Positions 24,530-38,040 of a stretch of 64,000 nucleotides of DNA are shown here, piece after piece. The notes under the pieces are model-generated. The model worked only from the letters and a program-made list of their open reading frames with translations, searched no databases and had not been told where the DNA came from. The stretch lies in NCBI GenBank assembly GCA_964057225.1, contig OZ059896.1, forward strand, positions 5,518,001-5,582,000, in the 5' to 3' direction. Numbering within the stretch: position 1 is the stretch's first letter; the number at the start of each line of letters is the position of its first letter. The DNA comes from Auanema rhodensis (taxonomy: Eukaryota; Nematoda; Chromadorea; Rhabditida; Rhabditidae). The translations under genes were made by a program, and so were the position numbers.

Positions 24530-25612
24530 ATAATTTCACAAAAAGTAGATGTTTTTAGATTCCTTTTTTCAAGACAAAGACGATGGACATTGTTATTCAA
24601 CAAAAAAATTAATTCTTCAGGGTGAAAATCGAGGATATAAGTGTGAACTTATATCAGTTGATATCTCGGTGCATTTTTAAGCTAGCGCAAATCTGATAAC
24701 ACAGATCGACGCAGCTTGAAAATCCACATCGAATGCACTATACTACATTGAGAAACACTCAATACAAAAATTAGTTATGATCGTTTGAAAAATGATGCAT
24801 TAGTGTATGTTGAGTTTCCATGTACACTCAACATTGCTTCCAAAAACATTTTGACAAAAATTTTCCCGAAAAATTTCAAAATAATTTCACAAAAAGTAGA
24901 TGTTTTTAGAATCCTTTTTTCAAGACAAAGATGATGGACATTGTTATTCAACAAAAAAATTAATTCTTCACGGTGAAAATCGAGGATATAAGTGTGAACC
25001 TATATCAGTTGATATCTCGGTGCATTTTCAAGCTAGCGCAAATCTGATAACACAGATCGACGCAGCTTAAAAATCCGCATCGAATGCACTATACTACATT
25101 GAGAAAAGCTAAATACAAAAATTAGTTATGATCGTTTGAAAAATGATGCATTAGTGTATGTTGAGTTTCCATGTACACTCAAAATTGCTTCCAAAAACAT
25201 TTTGACAAAAATTTTTTCGAAAAATTTGAAAATAATTTAGCAAAAAGTAGATGTTTTTAGATTCCTTTTTTCAAGGCAAAAACGATAGACAATGTTATTC
25301 AACGAAAAAATTATTTCTTCAGGGTGAAAATCGAGGATATAGGTGTGAACCTATATCAGTTGATATCTCGGTTCATTTTTAAGCTAGCGCAAATCTGATA
25401 ACACAGATCGACGCAGCTTAAAAATCCGCATCGAATGTACTATACTACATTAAGAAACGCTCAATACAAAAATTAGTTATGATCGTTTGAAAAATGATGC
25501 ATTAGTGTATGTTGAGTTTCCATGTACACACAACATTGCTTCCAAAAACATTTTGACAAAAATTTTCCCGAAAAATTTTAAAATAATTTTACGAAAAGTA
25601 GATGTTTTTAGA
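24530..25612 (+). repeat. Segment duplicated at +3861 bp (11 units), copy 1
   Basis: Matches 28391-29473. Both hold the order A unit, B unit with ataggtgtgaacctatatc and ggttcattttt, then an A unit with acacacaacattg. The copies are older than most in this window: differences are visible around 24910, 24932, 25314 and 25593. A related segment with the same order lies at about 35.4-36.3 kb. Confidence 0.8.
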
Positions 25613-28390
25613 TTTCTATTTTCAAGACAAAGACGATGGACATTGTCATTCAACAAAAAAATTAATTCTTCACGGTGAAAATCGAGGATATAAGTGTGAA
25701 CCTATATCAGTTGATATCTCGGTGCATTTTTAAGCTAGCACAAATCTGATAACACAGATCGACGCAGCTTAAAAATCCGCATCGAATGCACTATACTTCA
25801 TTAAGCAACGCTCAATACAAAAATTAGTTATGATCGTTTGAAAAATGATGCATTAGTGTATGTTGAGTTTCCATGTACACTCAACATTGCTTCCAAAAAC
25901 ATTTTGACAAAAAGTTTCCCGAAAAATTTCAAAATAATTTCACAAAAAGTAGTTGTTTTTAGATTCCTTTTTTCAAGACAAAGACGATGGACATTGTTAT
26001 TCAACAAAAAAATTAATTCTTCAGGGTGAAAATCGAGGATATAAGTGTGAACTTATATCAGTTGATATCTCGGTGCATTTTTAAGCTAGCGCAAATCTGA
26101 TAACACAGATCGACGCAGCTTGAAAATCCACATCGAATGCACTATACTACATTGAGAAACACTCAATACAAAAATTAGTTATGATCGTTCGAAAAATGAT
26201 GCATTAGTGTATGTTGAGTTTCCATGTACACTCAACATTGCTTCCAAAAACATTTTGACAAAAATTTTTTCGAAAAATTTCAAAATAATTTCACAAAAAG
26301 TAGATGTTTTTAGATTCCTTTTTTCAAGACAAAGACGATGGACATTGTTATTCAACAAAAAAATTAATTCTTCACGGTGAAAATCGAGGATATAAGTGTG
26401 AACCTATATCAGTTGATATCTCGGTGCATTTTTAAGCTAGCGCAAATCTGATAACACAGATCGACGCAGCTTAAAAATCCGCATCGAATGCACTATACTA
26501 CATTAAGCAACGCTCAATACAAAAATTAGTTATGATCGTTTGAAAAATGATGCATTAGTGTATGTTGAGTTTCCATGTACACTCAACATTGCTTCCAAAA
26601 ACATTTTGACAAAAAGTTTCCCGAAAAATTTCAAAATAATTTCACAAAAAGTAGATGTTTTTAGATTCCTTTTTTCAAGACAAAGACGATGGACATTGTT
26701 ATTCAACAAAAAAATTAATTCTTCAGGGTGAAAATCGAGGATATAAGTGTGAACTTATATCAGTTGATATCTCGGTGCATTTTTAAGCTAGCGCAAATCT
26801 GATAACACAGATCGACGCAGCTTGAAAATCCACATCGAATGCACTATACTACATTGAGAAACACTCAATACAAAAATTAGTTATGATCGTTTGAAAAATG
26901 ATGCATTAGTGTATGTTGAGTTTCCATGTACACTCAACATTGCTTCCAAAAACATTTTGACAAAAAGTTTCCCGAAAAATTTCAAAATAATTTCACAAAA
27001 AGTAGATGTTTTTAGATTCCTTTTTTCAAGGCAAAAACGATGGACAATGTTATTCAACGAAAAAATTAATTCTTCAGGGTGAAAATCGAGGATATAAGTG
27101 TGAACTTATATCAGTTGATATCTCGGTGTATTTTTAAGGTAGCGCAAATCTGATAACACAGATCGACCCAGCTTAAAAATCCGCATCAAATGCACTATAC
27201 TACATTGAGAAACACTCAATACAAAAATTAGTTATGATCGTTCGAAAAATGATGCATTAGTGTATGTTGAGTTTCCATGTACACTCAAAATTGCTTCCAA
27301 AAACATTTTGACAAAAATTTTTTCGAAAAATTTCAAAATAATTTAGCAAAAAGTAGATGTTTTTAGATTCCTTTTTTCAAGACAAAGACGATGGACATTG
27401 TTATTCAACAAAAAAATTAATTCTTCACGGTGAAAATCGAGGATATAAGTGTGAACCTATATCAGTTGATATCTCGGTTCATTTTTAAGCTAGCGCAAAT
27501 CTGATAACACAGATCGACGCAGCTTAAAAATCCGCATCGAATGTACTATACTACATTAAGAAACGCTCAATACAAAAATTAGTTATGATCGTTTGAAAAA
27601 TGATGCATTAGTGTATGTTGAGTTTCCATGTACACTCAACATTGCTTCCAAAAACATTTTGACAAAAAGTTTCCCGAAAAATTTCAAAATAATTTCACAA
27701 AAAGTAGATGTTTTTAGATTCCTTTTTTCAAGACAAAGACGATGGACATTGTTATTCAACAAAAAAATTAATTCTTCAGGGTGAAAATCGAGGATATAAG
27801 TGTGAACTTATATCAGTTGATATCTCGGTGCATTTTTAAGCTAGCGCAAATCTGATAACACAGATCGACGCAGCTTGAAAATCCACATCGAATGCACTAT
27901 ACTACATTGAGAAACACTCAATACAAAAATTAGTTATGATCGTTTGAAAAATGATGCATTAGTGTATGTTGAGTTTCCATGTACACTCAACATTGCTTCC
28001 AAAAACATTTTGACAAAAAGTTTCCCGAAAAATTTCAAAATAATTTCACAAAAAGTAGTTGTTTTTAGATTCCTTTTTTCAAGACAAAGACGATGGACAT
28101 TGTTATTCAACAAAAAAATTAATTCTTCAGGGTGAAAATCGAGGATATAAGTGTGAACTTATATCAGTTGATATCTCGGTGTATTTTTAAGGTAGCGCAA
28201 ATCTGATAACACAGATCGACCCAGCTTAAAAATCCGCATCAAATGCACTATACTACATTAAGAAACGCTCAATACAAAAATTAGTTATGATCCTTTGAAA
28301 AATGATGCATTAGTGTATGTTGAGTTTCCATGTACACTCAACATTGCTTCCAAAAACATTTTGACAAAAATTTTCCCGAAAAATTTCAAA

Positions 28391-29473
28391 AAAGTTTCAC
28401 AAAAAGTAGATGTTTTTAGATTCCTTTTTTCAAGACAAAGACGATGGACATTGTTATTCAACAAAAAAATTAATTCTTCAGGGTGAAAATCGAGGATATA
28501 AGTGTGAACTTATATCAGTTGATATCTCGGTGCATTTTTAAGCTAGCGCAAATCTGATAACACAGATCGACGCAGCTTGAAAATCCACATCGAATGCACT
28601 ATACTACATTGAGAAACACTCAATACAAAAATTAGTTATGATCGTTTGAAAAATGATGCATTAGTGTATGTTGAGTTTCCATGTACACTCAACATTGCTT
28701 CCAAAAACATTTTGACAAAAATTTTCCCGAAAAATTTCAAAATAATTTCACAAAAAGTAGATGTTTTTAGATTCCTTTTTTCAAGACAAAGACGATGAAC
28801 ATTGTTATTCAACAAAAAAATTAATTCTTCACGGTGAAAATCGAGGATATAAGTGTGAACCTATATCAGTTGATATCTCGGTGCATTTTCAAGCTAGCGC
28901 AAATCTGATAACACAGATCGACGCAGCTTAAAAATCCGCATCGAATGCACTATACTACATTGAGAAAAGCTAAATACAAAAATTAGTTATGATCGTTTGA
29001 AAAATGATGCATTAGTGTATGTTGAGTTTCCATGTACACTCAAAATTGCTTCCAAAAACATTTTGACAAAAATTTTTTCGAAAAATTTGAAAATAATTTA
29101 GCAAAAAGTAGATGTTTTTAGATTCCTTTTTTCAAGGCAAAAACGATAGACAATGTTATTCAACGAAAAAATTAATTCTTCAGGGTGAAAATCGAGGATA
29201 TAGGTGTGAACCTATATCAGTTGATATCTCGGTTCATTTTTAAGCTAGCGCAAATCTGATAACACAGATCGACGCAGCTTAAAAATCCGCATCGAATGTA
29301 CTATACTACATTAAGAAACGCTCAATACAAAAATTAGTTATGATCGTTTGAAAAATGATGCATTAGTGTATGTTGAGTTTCCATGTACACACAACATTGC
29401 TTCCAAAAACATTTTGACAAAAATTTTCCCGAAAAATTTTAAAATAATTTTACAAAAAGTAGATGTTTTTAGA
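28391..29473 (+). repeat. Segment duplicated at +3861 bp (11 units), copy 2
   Basis: Copy of 24530-25612. It has its own change gacgatgaac near 28799, which places a TGA in the type A frame. At 29474 it switches to type B (ccttttttcaaggc), whereas copy 1 continues as type A (ctattttcaagac). Confidence 0.8.
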
Positions 29474-30186
29474 TTCCTTTTTTCAAGGCAAAAACGATGG
29501 ACAATGTTATTCAACGAAAAAATTAATTCTTCAGGGTGAAAATCGAGGATATAAGTGTGAACTTATATCAGTTGATATCTCGGTGCATTTTTAAGCTAGC
29601 GCAAATCTGATAACACAGATCGACGCAGCTTAAAAATCCGCATCGAATGCACTATACTACATTGAGAAAAGCTAAATACAAAAATTAGTTATGATCGTTT
29701 GAAAAATGATGCATTAGTGTATGTTGAGTTTCCATGTACACTCAAAATTGCTTCCAAAAACATTTTGACAAAAATTTTTTCGAAAAATTTGAGAATAATT
29801 TAGCAAAAAGTAGATGTTTTCAGATTCCTTTTTTCAAGGCAAAAACGATAGACAATGTTATTCAACGAAAAAATTAATTCTTCAGGGTGAAAATCGAGGA
29901 TATAGGTGTGAACTTATATCAGTTGATATCTCGGTGCATTTTCAAGCTAGCGCAAATCTGATAGTACAGATCGACGCAGCTTAAAAATCCGCATCAAATG
30001 CACTATACTACATTAAGAAACGCTCAATACAAAAATTAGTTATGATCGTTTGAAAAATGATGCATTAGTGTATGTTGAGTTTCCATGTACACTCAACATT
30101 GCTTCCAAAAACATTTTGACAAAAATTTTCCCGAAAAATTTCAAAATAATTTCACAAAAAGTAGATGTTTTTAGATTCCTTTTTTC

Positions 30187-30401
30187 AACACAAAGACGAT
30201 GGACATTGTTATTCAACAAAAAAATTAATTCTTCAGGGTGAAAATCGAGGATATAAGTGTGAACTTATATCAGTTGATATCTCGGTGCATTTTTAAGCTA
30301 GCGCAAATCTGATAACACAGATCTACGCAGCTTAAAAATCCGCATCGAATGCACTAAACTTCATTGAGAAAAGCTTAATACAAAAAACGAAAAAATTAAT
30401 T
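30187..30401 (+). repeat. Truncated satellite unit with a 180-bp deletion
   Basis: The unit starting at 30187 (with the private caacacaaag) runs normally to atacaaaaa at 30378-30386 and then joins acgaaaaaatta, which normally lies 180 bp further on. The repeat distance between successive cttcagggtg sites (30231 and 30402) drops to 171 bp. The lost part includes ttagttatgatcg, the whole second half of one unit and the first 29 or so bases of the next. The joint has a single-A overlap. This is the only large length change in the window. Confidence 0.95.
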
Positions 30402-33011
30402 CTTCAGGGTGAAAATCGAGGATATAAGTGTGAACTTATATCAGTTGATATCTCGGTGCATTTTTAAGCTAGCGCAAATCTGATAACACAGATCGACGCA
30501 GCTTAAAAATCCGCATCGAATGCACTATACTACATTGAGAAAAGCTAAATACAAAAATTAGTTATGATCGTTTGAAAAATGATGCATTAGTGTATGTTGA
30601 GTTTCCATGTACACTCAAAATTGCTTCCAAAAACATTTTGACAAAAATTTTTTCGAAAAATTTGAGAATAATTTAGCAAAAAGTAGATGTTTTTAGATTC
30701 CTTTTTTCAAGGCAAAAACGATAGACAATGTTATTCAACGAAAAAATTAATTCTTCAGGGTGAAAATCGAGGATATAGGTGTGAACTTATATCAGTTGAT
30801 ATCTCGGTGCATTTTCAAGCTAGCGCAAATCTGATAGTACAGATCGACGCAGCTTAAAAATCCGCATCGAATGCACTATACTACATTGAGAAACGCTTAA
30901 TACAAAAATTAGTTATGATCGTTTGAAAAATGATGCATTAGTGTATGTTGAGTTTCCATGTACACTCAACATTGCTTCCAAAAACATTTTGACAAAAAGT
31001 TTCCCGAAAAATTTCAAAATAATTTCACAAAAAGTAGATGTTTTTAGATTCCTTTTTTCAAGACAAAGACGATGGACATTGTTATTCAACAAAAAAATTA
31101 ATTCTTCAGGGTGAAAATCGAGGATATAAGTGTGAACTTATATCAGTTGATATCTCGGTGCATTTTTAAGCTAGCGCAAATCTGATAACACAGATCGACG
31201 CAGCTTGAAAATCCACATCGAATGCACTATGCTACATTGAGAAACACTCAATACAAAAATTAGTTATGATCGTTTGAAAAATGATGCATTAGTGTATGTT
31301 GAGTTTCCATGTACACTCAACATTGCTTCCAAAAACATTTTGACAAAAAGTTTCCCGAAAAATTTCAAAATAATTTCACAAAAAGTAGATGTTTTTAGAT
31401 TCCTTTTTTCAAGACAAAGACGATGGACATTGTTATTCAACAAAAAAATTAATTCTTCAGGGTGAAAATCGAGGATATGAGTGTGAACTTATATCAGTTG
31501 ATATCTCGGTGCATTTTCAAGCTAGCGCAAATCTGATAACACAGATCGACGCAGCTTAAAAATCCGCATCGAATGCACTATACTACATTGAGCAAAGCTG
31601 AATACAAAAATTAGTTATGATCGTTTGAAAAATGATGCATTAGTGTATGTTGAGTTTCCATGTACACTCAACATTGCTTCCAAAAACATTTTGACAAAAA
31701 GTTTCCCGAAAAATTTCAAAATAATTTCACAAAAAGTAGATGTTTTTAGATTCCTTTTTTCAAGACAAAGACGATGGACATTGTTATTCAACAAAAAAAT
31801 TAATTCTTCAGGGTGAAAATCGAGGATATAAGTGTGAACTTATATCAGTTGATATCTCGGTGCATTTTTAAGCTAGCGCAAATCTGATAACACAGATCGA
31901 CGCAGCTTGAAAATCCACATCGAATGCACTATACTACATTGAGGATCACTCAATACAAAAATTAGTTATGATCGTTTGAAAAATGATGCATTAGTGTATG
32001 TTGAGTTTCCATGTACACTCAACATTGCTTCCAAAAACATTTTGACAAAAAGTTTCCCGAAAAATTTCAAAATAATTTCACAAAAAGTAGATGTTTTTAG
32101 ATTCCTTTTTTCAAGACAAAGACGATGGACATTGTTATTCAACAAAAAAATTAATTCTTCAGGGTGAAAATCGAGGATATAAGTGTGAACTTATATCAGT
32201 TGATATCTCGGTGCATTTTTAAGCTAGCGCAAATCTGATAACACAGATCGACGCAGCTTGAAAATCCACATCGAATGCACTATACTACATTGAGAAAAGC
32301 TAAATACAAAAATTAGTTATGATCGTTTGAAAAATGATGCATTAGTGTATGTTGAGTTTCCATGTACACTCAAAATTGCTTCCAAAAACATTTTGACAAA
32401 AATTTTTTCGAAAAATTTGAAAATAATTTAGTAAAAAGTAGATGTTTTTAGATTCCTTTTTTCAAGGCAAAAACGATAGACAATGTTATTCAACGAAAAA
32501 ATTAATTCTTCACGGTGAAAATCGAGGATATAAGTGTGAACCTATATCAGTTGATATCTCGGTGCATTTTCAAGCTAGCGCAAATCTGATAACACAGATC
32601 GACGCAGCTTAAAAATCCGCATCGAATGTACTATACTACATTAAGAAACGCTCAATACAAAAATTAGTTATGATCGTTTGAAAAATGATGCATTAGTGTA
32701 TGTTGAGTTTCCATGTACACTCAACATTGCTTCCAAAAACATTTTGACAAAAAGTTTCCCGAAAAATTTTAAAATAATTTTACAAAAAGTAGATGTTTTT
32801 AGATTTCTATTTTCAAGACAAAGACGATGGACATTGTCATTCAACAAAAAAATTAATTCTTCACGGTGAAAATCGAGGATATAAGTGTGAACCTATATCA
32901 GTTGATATCTCGGTGCATTTTTAAGCTAGCGCAAATCTGATAACACAGATCGACGCAGCTTAAAAATCCGCATCGAATGCACTATACTTCATTAAGCAAC
33001 GCTCAATACAA

Positions 33012-35453
33012 AAATTAGTTATGATCGTTTGAAAAATGATGCATTAGTGTATGTTGAGTTTCCATGTACACTCAACATTGCTTCCAAAAACATTTTGACA
33101 AAAAGTTTCCCGAAAAATTTCAAAATAATTTCACAAAAAGTAGATGTTTTTAGATTCCTTTTTTCAAGACAAAGACGATGGACATTGTTATTCAACAAAA
33201 AAATTAATTCTTCAGGGTGAAAATCGAGGATATAAGTGTGAACTTATATCAGTTGATATCTCGGTGCATTTTTAAGCTAGCGCAAATCTGATAACACAGA
33301 TCGACGCAGCTTGAAAATCCACATCGAATGCACTATACTACATTGAGAAACACTCAATACAAAAATTAGTTATGATCGTTCGAAAAATGATGCATTAGTG
33401 TATGTTGAGTTTCCATGTACACTCAACATTGCTTCCAAAAACATTTTGACAAAAATTTTTTCGAAAAATTTCAAAATAATTTCACAAAAAGTAGATGTTT
33501 TTAGATTCCTTTTTTCAAGACAAAGACGATGGACATTGTTATTCAACAAAAAAATTAATTCTTCACGGTGAAAATCGAGGATATAAGTGTGAACTTATAT
33601 CAGTTGATATCTCGGTGCATTTTTAAGCTAGCGCAAATCTGATAACACAGATCGACGCAGCTTGAAAATCCACATCGAATGCACTATACTACATTGAGAA
33701 ACACTCAATACAAAAATTAGTTATGATCGTTTGAAAAATGATGCATTAGTGTATGTTGAGTTTCCATGTACACTCAACATTGCTTCCAAAAACATTTTGA
33801 CAAAAATTTTCCCGAAAAATTTCAAAATAATTTCACAAAAAGTAGATGTTTTTAGATTCCTTTTTTCAAGACAAAGACGATGGACATTGTTATTCAACAA
33901 AAAAATTAATTCTTCACGGTGAAAATCGAGGATATAAGTGTGAACCTATATCAGTTGATATCTCGGTGCATTTTCAAGCTAGCGCAAATCTGATAACACA
34001 GATCGACGCAGCTTAAAAATCCGCATCGAATGCACTATACTACATTGAGAAAAGCTAAATACAAAAATTAGTTATGATCGTTTGAAAAATGATGCATTAG
34101 TGTATGTTGAGTTTCCATGTACACTCAACATTGCTTCCAAAAACATTTTGACAAAAAGTTTCCCGAAAAATTTCAAAATAATTTCACAAAAAGTAGATGT
34201 TTTTAGATTCCTTTTTTCAAGACAAAGACGATGGACATTGTTATTCAACAAAAAAATTAATTCTTCAGGGTGAAAATCGAGGATATAAGTGTGAACTTAT
34301 ATCAGTTGATATCTCGGTGCATTTTTAAGCTAGCGCAAATCTGATAACACAGATCGACGCAGCTTGAAAATCCACATCGAATGCACTATACTACATTGAG
34401 AAACACTCAATACAAAAATTAGTTATGATCGTTCGAAAAATGATGCATTAGTGTATGTTGAGTTTCCATGTACACTCAACATTGCTTCCAAAAACATTTT
34501 GACAAAAATTTTTTCGAAAAATTTCAAAATAATTTCACAAAAAGTAGATGTTTTTAGATTCCTTTTTTCAAGACAAAGACGATGGACATTGTTATTCAAC
34601 AAAAAAATTAATTCTTCACGGTGAAAATCGAGGATATAAGTGTGAACTTATATCAGTTGATATCTCGGTGCATTTTTAAGCTAGCGCAAATCTGATAACA
34701 CAGATCGACGCAGCTTGAAAATCCACATCGAATGCACTATACTACATTGAGAAACACTCAATACAAAAATTAGTTATGATCGTTTGAAAAATGATGCATT
34801 AGTGTATGTTGAGTTTCCATGTACACTCAACATTGCTTCCAAAAACATTTTGACAAAAATTTTCCCGAAAAATTTCAAAATAATTTCACAAAAAGTAGAT
34901 GTTTTTAGATTCCTTTTTTCAAGACAAAGACGATGGACATTGTTATTCAACAAAAAAATTAATTCTTCACGGTGAAAATCGAGGATATAAGTGTGAACCT
35001 ATATCAGTTGATATCTCGGTGCATTTTCAAGCTAGCGCAAATCTGATAACACAGATCGACGCAGCTTAAAAATCCGCATCGAATGCACTATACTACATTG
35101 AGAAAAGCTAAATACAAAAATTAGTTATGATCGTTTGAAAAATGATGCATTAGTGTATGTTGAGTTTCCATGTACACTCAACATTGCTTCCAAAAACATT
35201 TTGACAAAAAGTTTCCCGAAAAATTTCAAAATAATTTCACAAAAAGTAGATGTTTTTAGATTCCTTTTTTCAAGACAAAGACGATGGACATTGTTATTCA
35301 ACAAAAAAATTAATTCTTCAGGGTGAAAATCGAGGATATAAGTGTGAACTTATATCAGTTGATATCTCGGTGCATTTTTAAGCTAGCGCAAATCTGATAA
35401 CACAGATCGACGCAGCTTGAAAATCCACATCGAATGCACTATACTACATTGAG
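33012..35453 (+). repeat. Three-unit (1053-bp) higher-order repeat, about 2.3 copies
   Basis: The stretch 33012-34400 recurs without a noticed difference at 34065-35453. The order is a gtttcccg unit with cagggtg, a gttcg unit with tttttcg, then a tttcccg unit with cacggtg followed by cattttcaag and aagctaaatac. The match ends at 35454 (gaggaacac against gagaaacac). These units are type A apart from the B-like tttttcg in the middle one. Confidence 0.88.
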
Positions 35454-35830
35454 GAACACTCAATACAAAAATTAGTTATGATCGTTTGAAAAATGATGCA
35501 TTAGTGTATGTTGAGTTTCCATGTACACTCAACATTGCTTCCAAAAACATTTTGACAAAAATTTTCCCGAAAAGTTTCAAAATAATTTCACAAAAAGTAG
35601 ATGTTTTTAGATTCCTTTTTTCAAGACAAAGACGATGGACATTGTTATTCAACAAAAAAATTAATTCTTCACGGTGAAAATCGAGGATATAAGTGTGAAC
35701 CTATATCAGTTGATATCTCGGTGCATTTTCAAGCTAGCGCAAATCTGATAACACAGATCGACGCAGCTTAAAAATCCGCATCGAATGCACTATACTACAT
35801 TGAGAAAAGCTAAATACAAAAATTAGTTAT

Positions 35831-38040
35831 GATCGTTTGAAAAATGATGCATTAGTGTATGTTGAGTTTCCATGTACACTCAAAATTGCTTCCAAAAACA
35901 TTTTGACAAAAATTTTTTCGAAAAATTTGAAAATAATTTAGCAAAAAGTAGATGTTTTTAGATTCCTTTTTTCAAGGCAAAAACGATAGACAATGTTATT
36001 CAACGAAAAAATTAATTCTTCAGGGTGAAAATCGAGGATATAGGTGTGAACCTATATCAGTTGATATCTCGGTTCATTTTTAAGCTAGCGCAAATCTGAT
36101 AACACAGATCGACGCAGCTTAAAAATCCGCATCGAATGTACTATACTACATTAAGAAACGCTCAATACAAAAATTAGTTATGATCGTTTGAAAAATGATG
36201 CATTAGTGTATGTTGAGTTTCCATGTACACACAACATTGCTTCCAAAAACATTTTGACAAAAATTTTCCCGAAAAATTTTAAAATAATTTTACAAAAAGT
36301 AGATGTTTTTAGATTTCTATTTTCGAGACAAAGACGATGGACATTGTCATTCAACAAAAAAATTAATTCTTCACGGTGAAAATCGAGGATATAAGTGTGA
36401 ACCTATATCAGTTGATATCTCGGTGCATTTTTAAGCTAGCGCAAATCTGATAACACAGATCGACGCAGCTTAAAAATCCGCATCGAATGCACTATACTTC
36501 ATTAAGCAACGCTCAATACAAAAATTAGTTATGATCGTTTGAAAAATGATGCATTAGTGTATGTTGAGTTTCCATGTACACTCAACATTGCTTCCAAAAA
36601 CATTTTGACAAAAATTTTCCCGAAAAATTTCAAAATAATTTCACAAAAAGTAGATGTTTTTAGATTCCTTTTTTCAAGACAAAGACGATGGACATTGTTA
36701 TTCAACAAAAAAATTAATTCTTCAGGGTGAAAATCGAGGATATAAGTGTGAACTTATATCAGTTGATATCTCGGTGCATTTTTAAGCTAGCGCAAATCTG
36801 ATAACACAGATCGACGCAGCTTGAAAATCCACATCGAATGCACTATACTACATTGAGAAACACTCAATACAAAAATTAGTTATGATCGTTCGAAAAATGA
36901 TGCATTAGTGTATGTTGAGTTTCCATGTACACTCAACATTGCTTCCAAAAACATTTTGACAAAAATTTTTTCGAAAAATTTCAAAATAATTTCACAAAAA
37001 GTAGATGTTTTTAGATTCCTTTTTTCAAGACAAAGACGATGGACATTGTTATTCAACAAAAAAATTAATTCTTCACGGTGAAAATCGAGGATATAAGTGT
37101 GAACCTATATCAGTTGATATCTCGGTGCATTTTCAAGCTAGCGCAAATCTGATAACACAGATCGACGCAGCTTAAAAATCCGCATCGAATGCATAATATT
37201 ACATTGAGAAAAGCTAAATACAAAAATTAGTTATGATCGTTTGAAAAATGGTGCATTAGTGTATGTTGAGTTTCCATGTACACTCAAAATTGCTTCCAAA
37301 AACATTTTGACAAAAATGTTTTCGAAAAATTTCAAAATAATTTAGCAAAAAGTAGATGTTTTTAGATTCCTTTTTTCAAGGCAAAAACGATGGACAATGT
37401 TATTCAACGAAAAAATTAATTCTTCAGGGTGAAAATCGAGGATATAAGTGTGAACTTATATCAGTTGATATCTCGGTGCATTTTTAAGCTAGCGCAAATC
37501 TGATAACACAGATCGACGCAGCTTAAAAATCCGCATCGAATGCACTATATTACATTGAGAAAAGCTAAATACAAAAATTAGTTATGATCGTTTGAAAAAT
37601 GATGCATTAGTGTATGTTGAGTTTCCATGTACACTCAAAATTGCTTCCAAAAACATTTTGACAAAAATTTTTTCGAAAAATTTGAAAATAATTTAGCAAA
37701 AAGTAGATGTTTTTAGATTCCTTTTTTCAAGGCAAAAACGATAGACAATGTTATTCAACGAAAAAATTAATTCTTCAGGGTGAAAAGCGAGGATATAGTT
37801 GTGAACTTATATCAGTTGATATCTCGGTGCATTTTCAAGCTAGCGCAAATCTGATAGTACAGATCGACGCAGCTTAAAAATCCGCATCGAATGCACTATA
37901 CTACATTGAGAAACGCTTAATACAAAAATTAGTTATGATCGTTTGAAAAATGATGCATTAGTGTATGTTGAGTTTCCATGTACACTCAACATTGCTTCCA
38001 AAAACATTTTGACAAAAATTTTTTCGAAAAATTTGAAAAT
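35831..38040 (+). repeat. Ten-unit (3511-bp) duplication, copy 1
   Basis: Matches 39342-41551. The offset is 10 units plus 1 bp, because the intervening sequence has one extra T at 39072-39078. Rare shared markers are cgagacaaag (36325 and 39836), tgcataatatt, aatggtgc and gtgaaaagcg with gatatagttg. The copies part at 38041 because this copy has one extra gaaaagcg unit. Confidence 0.9.

Larger units (their letters stand above)
24431..37080 (+). repeat. Satellite domain 4: type A-rich units
   Basis: Mostly A units with occasional B units (for example 25130-25400, 27290-27370, 28990-29330, 29700-29990, 32330-32520, 35870-36110). Some units are clear hybrids: the one at 26891 has A states up to the end of its open frame and then aaggcaaaaacgatggacaatg. 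The domain includes the 180-bp deletion at about 30386, a 3-unit repeat at 33012-35453 and the first copy of the 10-unit repeat. Confidence 0.9.

Noticed and set aside
30187-30401. Unit built from two diverged halves, suggested by the 171-bp remnant
   Set aside because: By eye the two halves of the 351-bp unit share only short A- and T-rich words and a weak tgaaaat...gatgca-like similarity, not enough for an ancestral dimer.
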